A stretch of DNA of 46,439 nucleotides from positions 1-46,439 of the forward strand of contig PNOH01000034.1 in the NCBI GenBank assembly GCA_013824715.1. Reading direction: 5' to 3'. The notes beneath the pieces were generated by a model, which was not told the origin of the DNA, made no database searches, and saw only the letters and a list, made by a program, of their open reading frames with translations. A program made the position numbers and the translations under genes. Below are positions 1 through 9,010 of the stretch, one piece after another. Position 1 is the first letter of the stretch. Each line of letters begins with the position of its first letter. Source of the stretch: Odoribacter sp. Lineage in GTDB: Bacteria; Bacteroidota; Bacteroidia; Bacteroidales; Prolixibacteraceae.

Positions 1-551
1 TTTTTATTCATAATTAACTTCATATATTAGCTCAGTAAACCATCTGATTTCGTTGCCTTATTAAGAAAATCAGGAAGAACGCCAGTTCAGGGACAAATTG
101 GGCAACTATCGGTAGCGCTTGCCAATTGAAATTGATCATGTGTGTAAAACGACAACGCTTTTAATTACTATAACAGGTCACAAACAGGACAAAAATGAGC
201 CATAACAAATTCGTGTAAGAGGCCGCACCGGGTTATTTATCCCTGCCAGAGTCTCGAAAACCAGCCGGGTACGGCCCGCCGGTGCGGCCAAAAGTTGGAG
301 CCATTCCTTCTTTCAAAAAGGGCCTGCCTTATGTGGTAACTATGCACGATGCTGCACAAAGGTAAAATCGGGTTCGTGAAATTAGTAAATTGATTAAAAT
401 ATCCGGTGATAAGTGTAAAGTGTATTGATAAAAACTGAAAAGTTGTAATAGCCAATCATAAAGCTGATATTCTATTGCATTCAAATTCATCAAGATACGA
501 TACACGCTGCTCATTGGCTTTAATCAAAATAAAAAACTAAAAATTCCAATC
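1..551. other. Non-coding region with one GC-rich hairpin
   Basis: No convincing gene is visible; the short minus-strand reading frames around 237-514 have no start signal, signal peptide or recognisable motif. The one structural feature is a perfect 11-bp inverted repeat, GGCCGCACCGG at 221-231 and CCGGTGCGGCC at 279-289, with a 47-nt spacer. The last 40 bases before 552 are A/T-rich and probably hold the leader of the next operon, but no clear TAnnTTTG promoter element is present. Confidence 0.5.
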
Positions 552-1280
552 ATGAAAAAAATAATTCTATTTCTTTTAATTACTGTACCTATTCTTGTCA
601 TTGCCCAAAACGAGAAAGTAACATGGGATTACCCCATAAAACCGGGCAGTAAAGAATGGTTAGCAGTTTCAGACTTTTCAAAAAGGCTTGAACTCCTCAA
701 TATTCCTGCCCCCCTTCTAAAAAAAATAAGTACTGAAGAGCTGATAAAATCATGTTTGAATTATCCTGAATATCAGTTAGTCTTTACCCGAAATGATTTA
801 CAATCAGGCTATAACTTTATTCGATCAATGTTCAATGGGTTTGTAGAGTTGGAAACCAGACAGGATGCGGGGAAAGAGCTAATGAAGGTTTATGCCGGAT
901 ATAAACCTGATGGTTTTGATTTAAACTCGACTGACCTTGAAATAGGTAAATTTATGTCGAAATTTACTTATATCGAAATGTTGATCGCCCAAACCGAAAT
1001 TCTTAACAAATTAAATCCAGATGATTTACGTGAAATGTTGACTTTATGCAGCCAAAAATATAAATTGAAGAAAGATCGGCAAAAATATTACGGTGGAATT
1101 GGCTTACACACAACCGCCCTGATATTGGCAAGACAACAAGACAAAAAACTAATAAACACAAAGATGAAACATGGCGACCAAAAAATCAATGCGTTCATTG
1201 ACAACCTTACTTTTAACGATATTGGTTTGTTGGATGATATTGTATTGGAAAATGACAAAATTCTTTCAGATGGGTTATAG
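552..1280 (+). CDS. Exported protein of unknown function, paralog of the next gene
   Basis: I do not recognise the family. The 242-residue product starts with a clean signal peptide (MKKIILFLLITVPILVIAQ) and is otherwise predicted mainly helical. It is a paralog of the lipoprotein encoded next: both share a block of the form LIKSC-[LI]-x-YPE, then DLQSG-[YF], then NGF-x-EL, in the same order and spacing. It overlaps the next gene by 11 bases, so the two are translationally coupled, and both precede a T9SS-sorted protein. I infer a helper or partner role for the pair, with nothing catalytic visible. The start at 552 is well supported by the signal peptide. Confidence 0.75.
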   Translation: MKKIILFLLITVPILVIAQNEKVTWDYPIKPGSKEWLAVSDFSKRLELLNIPAPLLKKISTEELIKSCLNYPEYQLVFTRNDLQSGYNFIRSMFNGFVELETRQDAGKELMKVYAGYKPDGFDLNSTDLEIGKFMSKFTYIEMLIAQTEILNKLNPDDLREMLTLCSQKYKLKKDRQKYYGGIGLHTTALILARQQDKKLINTKMKHGDQKINAFIDNLTFNDIGLLDDIVLENDKILSDGL

Positions 1281-2019
1281 AAAAATTTCATTGTTATTGT
1301 GTTTTTTCTTCTTTGCAATTGGTTGTACAAAAAAAAAATGCGAAGAAGTTATCGATCAGGTTTACGTTTATCCCATTGAAGCAGCAAAAGGTAAATCTTC
1401 TGAGGAACGGACTGAAATGTTCAAGATTCCCGAACAAACCTTGCATTGCCTTTCAACCGTTGCATTGATTAAATCTTGCATCAGTTATCCGGAAATGAGG
1501 TTGATGTGGACCATGTCTGACCTGCAAAGTGGATTCGACAAGGTTTATGCCATGTGTAACGGTTTTGATGAGTTGTGGGGAAGGGGCGATAAGGTTCAGA
1601 GTTTAATTTATCTATACAAACAGTTGGATTTTAATAGGGATTGGCAATCCTATACCGATCTTGAAAACGGAATGTACATAGATAACATCATCAGGCATGA
1701 ACTCATAATTGCCCAATATGAAATCCTGATTGATCTGACCGCCCGTGAGAAAATAGAACTGTTTCAATTGGCGCTTGATAATCAAAAGAAAAAGTACGAG
1801 TTCGCACATCAAATCTGGGGCATTGCTGGAATGATGACAACTTGTGCTATTTTATCCAGGATTATGTACCTCGACAAGTATAAACCTTTGATTGAAGAAT
1901 ACACTAACAATGAATTAATGGTATTAAATGTTGCTTATATCTTAATCTTAGACTCAGATGTAGTAAACAAAACTATGAGTTTATCGGAAGACTATTCAAA
2001 AATTTTAAAAAACAAATAA
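1270..2019 (+). CDS. Lipoprotein of unknown function, paralog of the preceding gene
   Basis: The frame is open from 1171, but the start is best placed at 1270, where the product begins with a lipoprotein signal peptide ending in FFFFAIGC; the Cys would be the lipidated +1 residue. The mature 230-residue protein is helical and carries the same LIKSC-x-SYPE, DLQSGF and NGF-x-EL blocks as the gene before it, so the two arose by duplication. It ends one base before the ATG of the T9SS-sorted gene, which makes a tight three-gene operon. Family and activity are unknown. A surface or periplasmic partner of the T9SS substrate is an inference from gene order. Confidence 0.75.
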   Translation: MGYRKISLLLCFFFFAIGCTKKKCEEVIDQVYVYPIEAAKGKSSEERTEMFKIPEQTLHCLSTVALIKSCISYPEMRLMWTMSDLQSGFDKVYAMCNGFDELWGRGDKVQSLIYLYKQLDFNRDWQSYTDLENGMYIDNIIRHELIIAQYEILIDLTAREKIELFQLALDNQKKKYEFAHQIWGIAGMMTTCAILSRIMYLDKYKPLIEEYTNNELMVLNVAYILILDSDVVNKTMSLSEDYSKILKNK

Positions 2020-2020
2020 A

Positions 2021-3361
2021 ATGAAAACGAATAATTATATATTTAGAAACCTGATTTTCATACTGTTTCTGTTGTTGACAGCTATAACAGCAAATAGCCA
2101 GGGAACCATACAAACGCCCATGGGGCAGACTGTTTCAGTTCGGAACAATTGGGATACTGCTCCACTTATTGCAGCTTGGGAATCAGCAGCAGCGCAATGG
2201 ATAATAGATCATACTTCAGATGCACAAAAAAAAGGACCTGCGACCTCACATTACAATTGCCACTCCTATGCTTGGAATGTTGTTGAAGGGGGAAGTAGTA
2301 GTGATAAGTGGTTAGACCAATTGGTTGACGGGAATTCAAATTTATCAAAATATTGGACGAATGATGCTTACACTTCTACTCAATATGCTGCTGATCACGA
2401 AAAAGTATTTTACGGTGCAGATGACCACTCCGCAGTGACAACGGCTACAACAGGAAAAGTTTGGTCGAAATGGGGGTGGTGGGGTCTATATGAACATTCA
2501 ACGGCACAATGTCCTTTCAGTTCTGCTTCTTTAACTTACTACACATTGAAGAGTCCTTCAATCAATAATGCTACTGGAGTAGTATGTACAAGCAGCCAAA
2601 GAACAGTTAATAATGGATTTACAGCATCAGGTTGGGGTTACGATTGGAATGCTGCCGGTTATTTAACCCAGGTTAGCGGAGATTGGACCCCCAATTACAC
2701 GGTTAGTGGTACCTCGGGCAATGGATATGGCTATGTATATTTAACGGTTAGTTCCCCTTCAGGAATGTCTGCTTCGTCCCAGATAAGTGTTGGGGTAAAT
2801 ATGCCTAAGTCTGAGGATTTATCCTATAGCCTTTTTACCTCCGATGGCACGCCCGTTTCGTATATGTGTGCCAATACCCATTACCACATTTTCCTGAACA
2901 ATAGTTCTGGCTGTTCGCTATCCAATTACACCTGGTCGGTGCCAGCAGCATGGTCAATCAATTACACCTCTGCCAACATGATTTCGGTTTATACCAATTC
3001 ATCACCTGGCGGAATGGTTGAAGTTAATGCAACTACCTGCTGTAGCGTTTATACCAAAGTAAAAACAGACTATTTGGCTAGTGGATATTGTGGCGGTTCT
3101 TATGCAATGAGTTTGTCTCCAAACCCTTCAAACGGCGAGGCCACATTGGCCATTGAAACAACCTCAGAAGATGTTGTTTTTGATGAAAATGCCGAGTGGG
3201 AAGTTGAAATATTTGATCAGGTTCAGGGTTTAAAAGAACAAACAACAAAGTTGAAGGGAAAGGAACTTAAAATTAAAACAACAGGCTGGAAAACTGGAAT
3301 TTACTTTGTCCGGGTAAAATACAAAGACGAGTATTTGCAGGGCAAACTTGTTGTGAACTGA
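2021..3361 (+). CDS. T9SS-sorted secreted protein with putative cysteine-hydrolase-like head
   Basis: The 446-residue product has a signal peptide (about 1-27) and a C-terminal type A T9SS sorting domain (about 365-446: MSLSPNPSNGEATL, later GIYFVRVKY, ending GKLVVN), so it should cross the outer membrane by type IX secretion and be released or anchored at the surface. The N-terminal third has NCHSYAW (Cys80, His81), DDHSAV (His136), SKWG (149-152) and a further His159. That order of Cys, then His, resembles NlpC/P60- or papain-like enzymes, but I cannot assign a named family. The middle (about 180-350) looks like Ig-type beta domains with several Cys. It is the last gene of the 552-3361 operon and is followed by a terminator. 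Confidence 0.8.
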   Translation: MKTNNYIFRNLIFILFLLLTAITANSQGTIQTPMGQTVSVRNNWDTAPLIAAWESAAAQWIIDHTSDAQKKGPATSHYNCHSYAWNVVEGGSSSDKWLDQLVDGNSNLSKYWTNDAYTSTQYAADHEKVFYGADDHSAVTTATTGKVWSKWGWWGLYEHSTAQCPFSSASLTYYTLKSPSINNATGVVCTSSQRTVNNGFTASGWGYDWNAAGYLTQVSGDWTPNYTVSGTSGNGYGYVYLTVSSPSGMSASSQISVGVNMPKSEDLSYSLFTSDGTPVSYMCANTHYHIFLNNSSGCSLSNYTWSVPAAWSINYTSANMISVYTNSSPGGMVEVNATTCCSVYTKVKTDYLASGYCGGSYAMSLSPNPSNGEATLAIETTSEDVVFDENAEWEVEIFDQVQGLKEQTTKLKGKELKIKTTGWKTGIYFVRVKYKDEYLQGKLVVN

Positions 3362-3410
3362 TCCAACAGAGCTATTTTATTCAGTATCACACAAAAAATG
3401 ACTTCTAAAT

Positions 3411-3440
3411 GAGCTGTTCCGGTTTGGGGCGGCTCTTTTT
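3411..3440 (+). terminator. Rho-independent terminator after the T9SS operon
   Basis: GAGCTGTTCC pairs with GGGGCGGCTC (one G-U pair and one weak position) around a short loop and is followed directly by TTTTT. It lies 50 bases past the stop codon of the preceding plus-strand gene and just before the convergent exporter gene. Confidence 0.65.
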
Positions 3441-3445
3441 ATTGC

Positions 3446-3955
3446 TCATGATAAAACGTTTGCTTTTTTCCGTTTATTAAAAGGCGATTTTTTTATCGAT
3501 TCCTTTCGGGTGATTAGCATTGGAATAGCAACACCGGTTCCAAGCGCGATCAAAACAAAGGTCATTTTTGCCCCGTTGTTGACCGTTTCGATCAGGTTTT
3601 GCAAGTAGGCATCTGTATTTTCAATACTGGTTAAAGCAATTAAGCCTAGCATCATTTTATAGGCAAAAAAACCGGGAACCATTGGGATTACTGAGGGTAT
3701 TGAAAAAACCAGCGGAGGACTGTGCCTCATGTGAGCCATCTGAATACTAATGATCCCGATAAAGGTTGCACCCAAAAAAGAAGCAAACACAATTCCGGAT
3801 TCAAACTGCAAAGCTGTAAATTTGATTAGTCCTCCCAATGCCCCAAGCGTCCATATCGGGAAGATGACCCGGCGTGGAACATTAAAAAGTACAGCAAAAC
3901 CTATTGCTGCGACCCCTGCCCAAAAGCTTTTTGAAAGTATATCGAGAATAATCAT
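3446..3955 (-). CDS. ThrE-type threonine/serine exporter, C-terminal half (YjjB/DUF3815-like)
   Basis: A 169-residue integral membrane protein with about five hydrophobic segments and the glycine/proline-rich core typical of the ThrE_2 (YjjB) half of the threonine/serine exporter family; SIPSVIPMVPGFFAYKMM is the recognisable stretch. It starts one base after the stop of the YjjP-like gene upstream. The split two-gene arrangement is common in bacteria, where both halves form one inner-membrane exporter. Proposed substrates (threonine, serine or small carboxylates) come from family knowledge and are not visible here. The basic C-terminal tail should face the cytoplasm. Confidence 0.85.
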   Translation of the reverse strand: MIILDILSKSFWAGVAAIGFAVLFNVPRRVIFPIWTLGALGGLIKFTALQFESGIVFASFLGATFIGIISIQMAHMRHSPPLVFSIPSVIPMVPGFFAYKMMLGLIALTSIENTDAYLQNLIETVNNGAKMTFVLIALGTGVAIPMLITRKESIKKSPFNKRKKANVLS

Positions 3956-3956
3956 G

Positions 3957-4772
3957 TCAGAAGTTTAAAATCATTTTAGCGGCAAAAAGTCCCATCGCAA
4001 TTGAGAAAGCAATCATCAGTCCGTTCATAGCCCTGACAATTCCATTCTGGATGTTCCCATCCATGAGGTCGGTTACCGAATTGATAAGAGGAACGCCCGG
4101 AACCAGAAAAAGTACAGAGGTTGCAAATGCTTTGTCGGGGTCGCTGCCAATTTGGAAATGTTCGGCCAGTCCGGCAATAACCGATGCTGCGAAGGCTGCA
4201 AAAAACACACAAAGGTACGGATTGAATTTAGCGCGCAAAGTTTCCTGCCTGACAAACAATCCGACAACTGTGGCAACAAAAGCTACAGCCATTTCAATAG
4301 CCCCACCGCCAAAAATATTACAGAAAGCTGCACCAGCCAATCCAACCAGTCCTAAAACCACCAGCCGTGGGTAGTGTGGAAGCGATTTCAGTCGTTTTAA
4401 TTCCTCCGAAATTTGCGCGATGGTCCAATTATCCTCCAATACATTCCAGCTTAAATGACTGATTCCACTAACAATGCGGAAATTAACACCGTGAGGCGAA
4501 ATCCGTTTCAGCCTGCTGAAGAAATGTTGCTGATCTTTTTCAATGATGGTAAGCATTAGCGCCCGCTGCGTAATCAGTAACTCTATGCCATAACCAAGTC
4601 CGTGAGCAATTCGTTCCAGGGTAAGCCTGGTCCGGTGAGTACTGGCCCCCGAACTCATTAACATACCCCCGGTTTCCAGTAATATATTTCCAGCCGACTG
4701 GGCATCTTCGCTTAATAGCTTAGTTTTCAATGGATGTGATATTTGTTTCAATGGATGTGTAAAAATAGACAT
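3957..4772 (-). CDS. ThrE-type threonine/serine exporter, N-terminal half (YjjP/DUF1212-like)
   Basis: The frame is open from 4943, but residues before the Met at 4772 (MSIFTHPLKQ) run into the divergent gene's promoter and look non-coding, so I start it at 4772 (271 aa). The cytoplasmic N-terminal part contains GGMLMSSGASTHR, the conserved signature of the ThrE N-terminal domain, followed by LITQRALMLT. Five hydrophobic helices follow from about residue 140, including GAAFCNIFGGG. With the gene downstream it rebuilds a full ThrE exporter. It is divergent from the flavoprotein gene, with 115 bases between starts. Confidence 0.85.
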   Translation of the reverse strand: MSIFTHPLKQISHPLKTKLLSEDAQSAGNILLETGGMLMSSGASTHRTRLTLERIAHGLGYGIELLITQRALMLTIIEKDQQHFFSRLKRISPHGVNFRIVSGISHLSWNVLEDNWTIAQISEELKRLKSLPHYPRLVVLGLVGLAGAAFCNIFGGGAIEMAVAFVATVVGLFVRQETLRAKFNPYLCVFFAAFAASVIAGLAEHFQIGSDPDKAFATSVLFLVPGVPLINSVTDLMDGNIQNGIVRAMNGLMIAFSIAMGLFAAKMILNF

Positions 4773-4887
4773 TTCCTGTTTCTTCGGTTTTATTTGAATC
4801 TTCGAATCCTTTGGATTGTACGAAAAGTTTACATTAGATCGAAATAAACCTAAAACCTCTAAACTTGTTATTCTGAAAAAAACTAAA

Positions 4888-5568
4888 ATGCCGAAAGCAG
4901 AAGAAAACCGGAATAAACCAATCGAACTAACTGAAGTTACCATTACCCAAAATCTGGAAATTTCGCCAGAGGTTCACTTGATATCATGGAAACGAATGCA
5001 TGATTTTTATCCGGGACAAGTGGTTAAAATCACGCTTGATATTGATGTTCCGCCACGTATTTACAGTGTTTGCAGTGGAAACAGGGAACCGGAAATAAGC
5101 ATACTTTTCAATATTAAGGAAGATGGTGTTTTGACACCGCGGTTGTCGGCTGTTATTCCCGGAATGAAAATTTGGGCTACCAAACCGTTTGGTAGTTTTA
5201 AAGACGACAAGAGCCCGGCATGGTGGATTGCCACAGGAACTGGAATTGCCCCGTTTTACAGCATGTTCCTTTCCGGAATTTCAGAAAATAAAACCTTGAT
5301 TCATGGAGTGCGGCAACTAAACCAATTCTATTTCGAAGATGAATTGGAGTGGGCCATGGGCGAACGGTATGTGCGTTGCTGTTCACAGGAAAAGTCGTGC
5401 GATGTATTTCCAGGTCGGGTTACTGAATATCTGAACCAGATAAACAACCTTCCGACCAATATTAACTATTATCTTTGCGGCAAGGCCTTAATGGTTGTTG
5501 AAGTACGCGATTTGCTTATTTCACGCGGTGTTCCGTACCAAAACATCCTGGCCGAAATTTATTTTTAA
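4888..5568 (+). CDS. FAD-binding ferredoxin/flavodoxin--NAD(P) reductase-like oxidoreductase
   Basis: I start it at 4888 (MPKAEENRNK, 226 aa) because the upstream frame overlaps the divergent promoter region. The N-terminal beta-barrel has the FAD-binding motif RIYSVCSG (R-x-Y-S type), and the C-terminal half has the nucleotide-binding GTGIAPFYSM motif and a late LCGKALMVVEVRDLL segment that matches the C-terminal NAD(P) domain of the ferredoxin--NADP+ reductase family. It should be a soluble cytoplasmic flavoprotein passing electrons between NAD(P)H and a ferredoxin or flavodoxin; the partner is unknown. It ends five bases before rlmN, a radical-SAM enzyme that needs low-potential electrons, so the pairing may be functional (inference). 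Confidence 0.85.
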   Translation: MPKAEENRNKPIELTEVTITQNLEISPEVHLISWKRMHDFYPGQVVKITLDIDVPPRIYSVCSGNREPEISILFNIKEDGVLTPRLSAVIPGMKIWATKPFGSFKDDKSPAWWIATGTGIAPFYSMFLSGISENKTLIHGVRQLNQFYFEDELEWAMGERYVRCCSQEKSCDVFPGRVTEYLNQINNLPTNINYYLCGKALMVVEVRDLLISRGVPYQNILAEIYF

Positions 5569-5573
5569 CTAAC

Positions 5574-6590
5574 ATGGATTCACTCTTCGGAAAAACACTC
5601 AATGAACTGACTGCGCTCGCAATTGAAATTGGATTGCCCAAATTCACCGGCAAACAAATGGCCGAGTGGCTGTACCAGAAAGACATTGGTTCGATTGATG
5701 AAATGACCAACCTTTCGAAGAAAAACCGGGAGTTGCTGAGCAATAAATACGTTTTCGGGTTGATTGGTTCTACCAAAGTTCAGGAAAGCAATGACGGAAC
5801 AAAAAAATATCTTTTCCCAACAGCCAATGGTAAATTTATAGAAACGGCCATGATCCCGGATGATGACCGAAAAACGGTGTGTGTTTCGTCGCAGGTAGGA
5901 TGTAAAATGGGCTGTTTGTTTTGCATGACCGGCAAACAAGGTTTCCAGGGACAGTTATCTGCCGGTGAAATAGTGAACCAAATCCGCAACATTCCCGAAT
6001 GGCACGAGGTTACCAATATCGTTTACATGGGAATGGGCGAACCTTTCGACAATCTGGACGAAGTATTAAAAAGCATCGAAATCCTGACTTCGGGATGGGG
6101 TTTTGCCATGAGCCCGCGCCGGATCACGGTTTCAACTATTGGAATAGTTCCGGGAATGGTGACTTTTCTGAACCAATCGGAAGCACATCTGGCGGTTAGT
6201 TTGCACACTCCGTTTGACGATGAACGCCAAAGGCTAATGCCCGTGCAGATTGCCTATCCTTTGGCCGAGGTCATTCATGAAATTAAAAGCTGGGACTTTG
6301 GCCGTCAGCGCCGCGTTTCGTTCGAGTACATTGTATTTAAAGGATTGAATGATTCTCCCCGTCACGTTCAGGAATTGAGCAAAATCCTGAATGGCATCCG
6401 ATGCCGCATCAACCTCATCAGGTTTCATCCCATTCCGGGCACACCACTCGAAGCAACCGACGAAATTACCCTTCAGAAATTCAAAGATCACCTCAACGAC
6501 AAAGGTATTTTAACAACCATCCGCGCCAGCCGTGGCCAGGATATTTATGCTGCCTGCGGGTTGTTGAGTACGAAGGAGATGGGAGGATAA
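5574..6590 (+). CDS. rlmN: Dual-specificity 23S rRNA A2503 / tRNA A37 C2-methyltransferase
   Basis: RlmN methylates C2 of A2503 in 23S rRNA and of A37 in some tRNAs using a [4Fe-4S] cluster and S-adenosylmethionine. The cluster ligands are Cys110, Cys114 and Cys117 in QVGCKMGCLFCMTGKQGF, and Cys328 in the C-terminal YAACGLL motif is the residue expected to be methylated during catalysis. The GEP motif (MGMGEPFDN) binds the SAM amino group. Length (338 aa) is normal for the family. It lies five bases after the FNR-like gene, probably in the same transcript. Nothing looks damaged. Confidence 0.97.
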   Translation: MDSLFGKTLNELTALAIEIGLPKFTGKQMAEWLYQKDIGSIDEMTNLSKKNRELLSNKYVFGLIGSTKVQESNDGTKKYLFPTANGKFIETAMIPDDDRKTVCVSSQVGCKMGCLFCMTGKQGFQGQLSAGEIVNQIRNIPEWHEVTNIVYMGMGEPFDNLDEVLKSIEILTSGWGFAMSPRRITVSTIGIVPGMVTFLNQSEAHLAVSLHTPFDDERQRLMPVQIAYPLAEVIHEIKSWDFGRQRRVSFEYIVFKGLNDSPRHVQELSKILNGIRCRINLIRFHPIPGTPLEATDEITLQKFKDHLNDKGILTTIRASRGQDIYAACGLLSTKEMGG

Positions 6591-6680
6591 AAACAATTCC
6601 GGCTTTGGATGCTCAGTATTCGCATGTTAGGTTGTTTACCAAGTGGCATATAATTGCCTGTCAACAAACTATTGACGCAA

Positions 6681-6748
6681 CGTCATGCTGAACTTGTTTC
6701 AGCATCCCAATATTAATGAGACCCTGAAACATGTTCAGGGTGACATGA
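6681..6748. repeat. Palindromic interspersed repeat (TGCTGAACTTGTTTCAGCA type)
   Basis: The first hairpin is TGCTGAACTTGTTTCAGCA (stem TGCTGAA/TTCAGCA); a second follows at 6721-6741 with the core CCCTGAAACATGTTCAGGG. The two hairpins carry the same GAAC/GTTC-type core in opposite contexts. From memory, this sequence is scattered in very many bacterial genomes, including Bacteroidota, between convergent genes. Here it sits between convergent rlmN and the 6795-8582 gene and could act as a bidirectional transcript end. Confidence 0.75.
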
Positions 6749-6794
6749 CCAAGACGATTCGGTGTTGACATGGCACAATCCTATTTTTCAATTT

Positions 6795-8582
6795 TCATTT
6801 ATTGGCGTTAGTTTGGATGTTGTTTATTGGTAAGCCCAGCGTTGAAAAAGGCAATGACAGACCAAAGAACCAAAATGGGTTATCTGTCTTTGTATTATAA
6901 GAAAGTCCAACCGATAATACATCCTGTAAAAATGTGACAACACTTCCAATACCAATTTCAGGTACTCCGTCTAAGTCAAAATCTGGAGTTGAAATATTAA
7001 ATCCGATACTTGGTTCAAGGAAATTCCAGGTTTTATCTTTTCTTGAACCGCATTTGAACAACAGACTACCAGAAGGGGCAAACTGAAATTTATTATTTAG
7101 CATTACTTTGTCAGTAGTATTAAAAGGGCTGGCAAGAATAATACTGACATTAGATTCTGAGTAAACCCCTATTTGTTGTAAGGTTAAGATTTGTTTTTCA
7201 ACTATTACACCTTGTCTGTGATAAATGCTATCTTCTTGTGTCCTTATTATCAGCAGTACTTCGAGCTGATCCTGATTTGACCTTTTCCCGGTATTTTTCA
7301 GATTTATATATCCAAATTCTGGTAAATCGTTAATACTGTATGCGAACACATCTTTGCCTGAATCTATTCCAGTTTTGGCTACAATCTGTGAAGGCCTCAG
7401 TAATCTTGTTGTGATCGAAAGAATGCTGTTAACTTTATCCATATCTTCTTTCAGCAGGGCTTTGCAGGAAGATATTTCAGAAATAAGGCCTGTTATGGAT
7501 TGGTTAGAATTTTTTAGATCATTAGGTAATTTGGAAATCAATGAGTCAATCTTGCTTGTGAATATTTGTGCTTGTGATATAAATTCCTGTTGTATCACAT
7601 TGAATAATTCTAAAGCATTTTCATTTTTACCATCCCATTCTTTTATATGCTTGATTACACTTTGAAATTTTGAATACTCAATATGAACATTATTTAAAAA
7701 TGATATCGCAACATTGGCATTCTCCTGAAAGATGTTTTCTCTGTCAGCATACACTGCATTCAGATGATCCAATGAGCTTTCAATACAGTTAAAAGACTTA
7801 ATGTTATTCTTTAATAAATCTCTTATTTCATTAAAACTACCGTCAACAATTTTATTGAGGTTATTGGCTAAGCCCTGAGTATATGTAAAAGCTTCAATGT
7901 CTTCCTTTGAAAATGATGATACCCATCTGGGAACTTCATAAAATTCCCCCAAATTATAATCATCAAAGTTTTCAATATGAACTTTCCTTAACTTTTCAGC
8001 CCTAGTATTCAGATAAGCTGATATTTGTATCCTGATTTTTTTTTGATCAATGGTTTTTTGCAATACTTTCAGGTTATCGGATATTTCCTGGTTTAACCTG
8101 ACGATGCCATAGGAGATGTAGTAGTTATTAAACTTCATCTTCTCAGATTGCGGTAATTTTGTGAATTCATTGAAATAAGCTGAAAATTTGAGTTCCCATT
8201 CCTTGTTTTCAAATATTTTGTCATAAAATGTACTCATGTTGTCCGAGAATTTTCCCAAGTATTCCAATCTCTTTGAATCGGTAAGACCTGATAAATCCTT
8301 ATTTAATAGTTCAAGGATTTCTTTCTGATTAAGCAGCAGATAATTGAATTTTTGGAGTTCATCGAGGAGTGGAACATTGCTGCTGGTAGCCCGGCATATT
8401 TTGATGTTCAGGCTATCGTGATTAATCCTTAATTCTAAATTACTGTTGATATCAACAATAGCCGATGAACTGAGCTTAATCAGGTTATTATTTCCTTCAG
8501 CCTCCGATATGTTTATTATCTGGCTGAATGATTGGGAAATGATTATCCCAAATATAATTGTGAGGAAGATGTCTTTCATCAT
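6795..8582 (-). CDS. Exported coiled-coil protein of unknown function
   Basis: The 595-residue product has a signal peptide (MMKDIFLTIIFGIIISQSFS, cleavage near residue 20). Residues about 60-390 are strongly helical with heptad-like Leu/Ile patterns and no enzyme motif. From about 400 it turns beta-rich, ending with alternating hydrophobic strands (IGIGSVVTFLQDVLSVGLSY, FWFFGLSLPF) that could form part of a small beta-barrel or a beta domain at the outer membrane. I do not recognise the family. It is the last gene of the long minus-strand accessory block and begins three bases after the stop of the 119-aa gene, so the two are co-transcribed. Confidence 0.7.
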   Translation of the reverse strand: MMKDIFLTIIFGIIISQSFSQIINISEAEGNNNLIKLSSSAIVDINSNLELRINHDSLNIKICRATSSNVPLLDELQKFNYLLLNQKEILELLNKDLSGLTDSKRLEYLGKFSDNMSTFYDKIFENKEWELKFSAYFNEFTKLPQSEKMKFNNYYISYGIVRLNQEISDNLKVLQKTIDQKKIRIQISAYLNTRAEKLRKVHIENFDDYNLGEFYEVPRWVSSFSKEDIEAFTYTQGLANNLNKIVDGSFNEIRDLLKNNIKSFNCIESSLDHLNAVYADRENIFQENANVAISFLNNVHIEYSKFQSVIKHIKEWDGKNENALELFNVIQQEFISQAQIFTSKIDSLISKLPNDLKNSNQSITGLISEISSCKALLKEDMDKVNSILSITTRLLRPSQIVAKTGIDSGKDVFAYSINDLPEFGYINLKNTGKRSNQDQLEVLLIIRTQEDSIYHRQGVIVEKQILTLQQIGVYSESNVSIILASPFNTTDKVMLNNKFQFAPSGSLLFKCGSRKDKTWNFLEPSIGFNISTPDFDLDGVPEIGIGSVVTFLQDVLSVGLSYNTKTDNPFWFFGLSLPFSTLGLPINNIQTNANK

Positions 8583-8585
8583 TAA

Positions 8586-8945
8586 TTACTTGTTGAATTG
8601 ATTTTTTCCGGCTTCTATAAATGCACGGTCAATTCTGGGTCCATTAACCGGATCGGTTGTACTGATTATCCAGGCTACTTTATTTATTGTGGATATTGAA
8701 AAAGCGGCTATATTATTTTGATTTGCTAGCAGATCCGGTAACTGATCTTTAATTAAAGCAAAGTTGAAGTCCTTTATCCATACAACGCAGCGGTCAAAAC
8801 CCATAGGTTCTTGTTGAGCAACTGAATCAGCAATGTTGACAAATTCATCGTCTTGATTTAAGACAATGAGCTTAAGACATGTTTTCTCAAGTATTTCTGT
8901 AGGGATTTCTGTGCTGCAAATAATTGTGTTTTCTGAATAACTCAT
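8586..8945 (-). CDS. Small cytoplasmic protein of unknown function
   Basis: A 119-residue protein with no signal peptide or membrane segment. It alternates predicted strands and helices and contains three Cys and a Trp-containing core (CVVWIKDFNF, KVAWIISTTDP). I do not recognise the family. Its position, directly between the amidase and the coiled-coil exported protein on the same strand, suggests a small accessory or regulatory partner; an inhibitor or immunity protein for the neighbouring amidase is possible but unsupported. Confidence 0.6.
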   Translation of the reverse strand: MSYSENTIICSTEIPTEILEKTCLKLIVLNQDDEFVNIADSVAQQEPMGFDRCVVWIKDFNFALIKDQLPDLLANQNNIAAFSISTINKVAWIISTTDPVNGPRIDRAFIEAGKNQFNK

Positions 8946-9010
8946 AGTACTTATTGTTTTGGTTTATTGGTTTAATTTATTCTTTTCAGTTCACCAATGT
9001 GTACTTTCTT

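Noticed and set aside
237-514. Two short minus-strand frames in the first 550 bases
   Set aside because: No initiation context, signal peptide or motif, and the region contains a non-coding hairpin. I treat it as intergenic.
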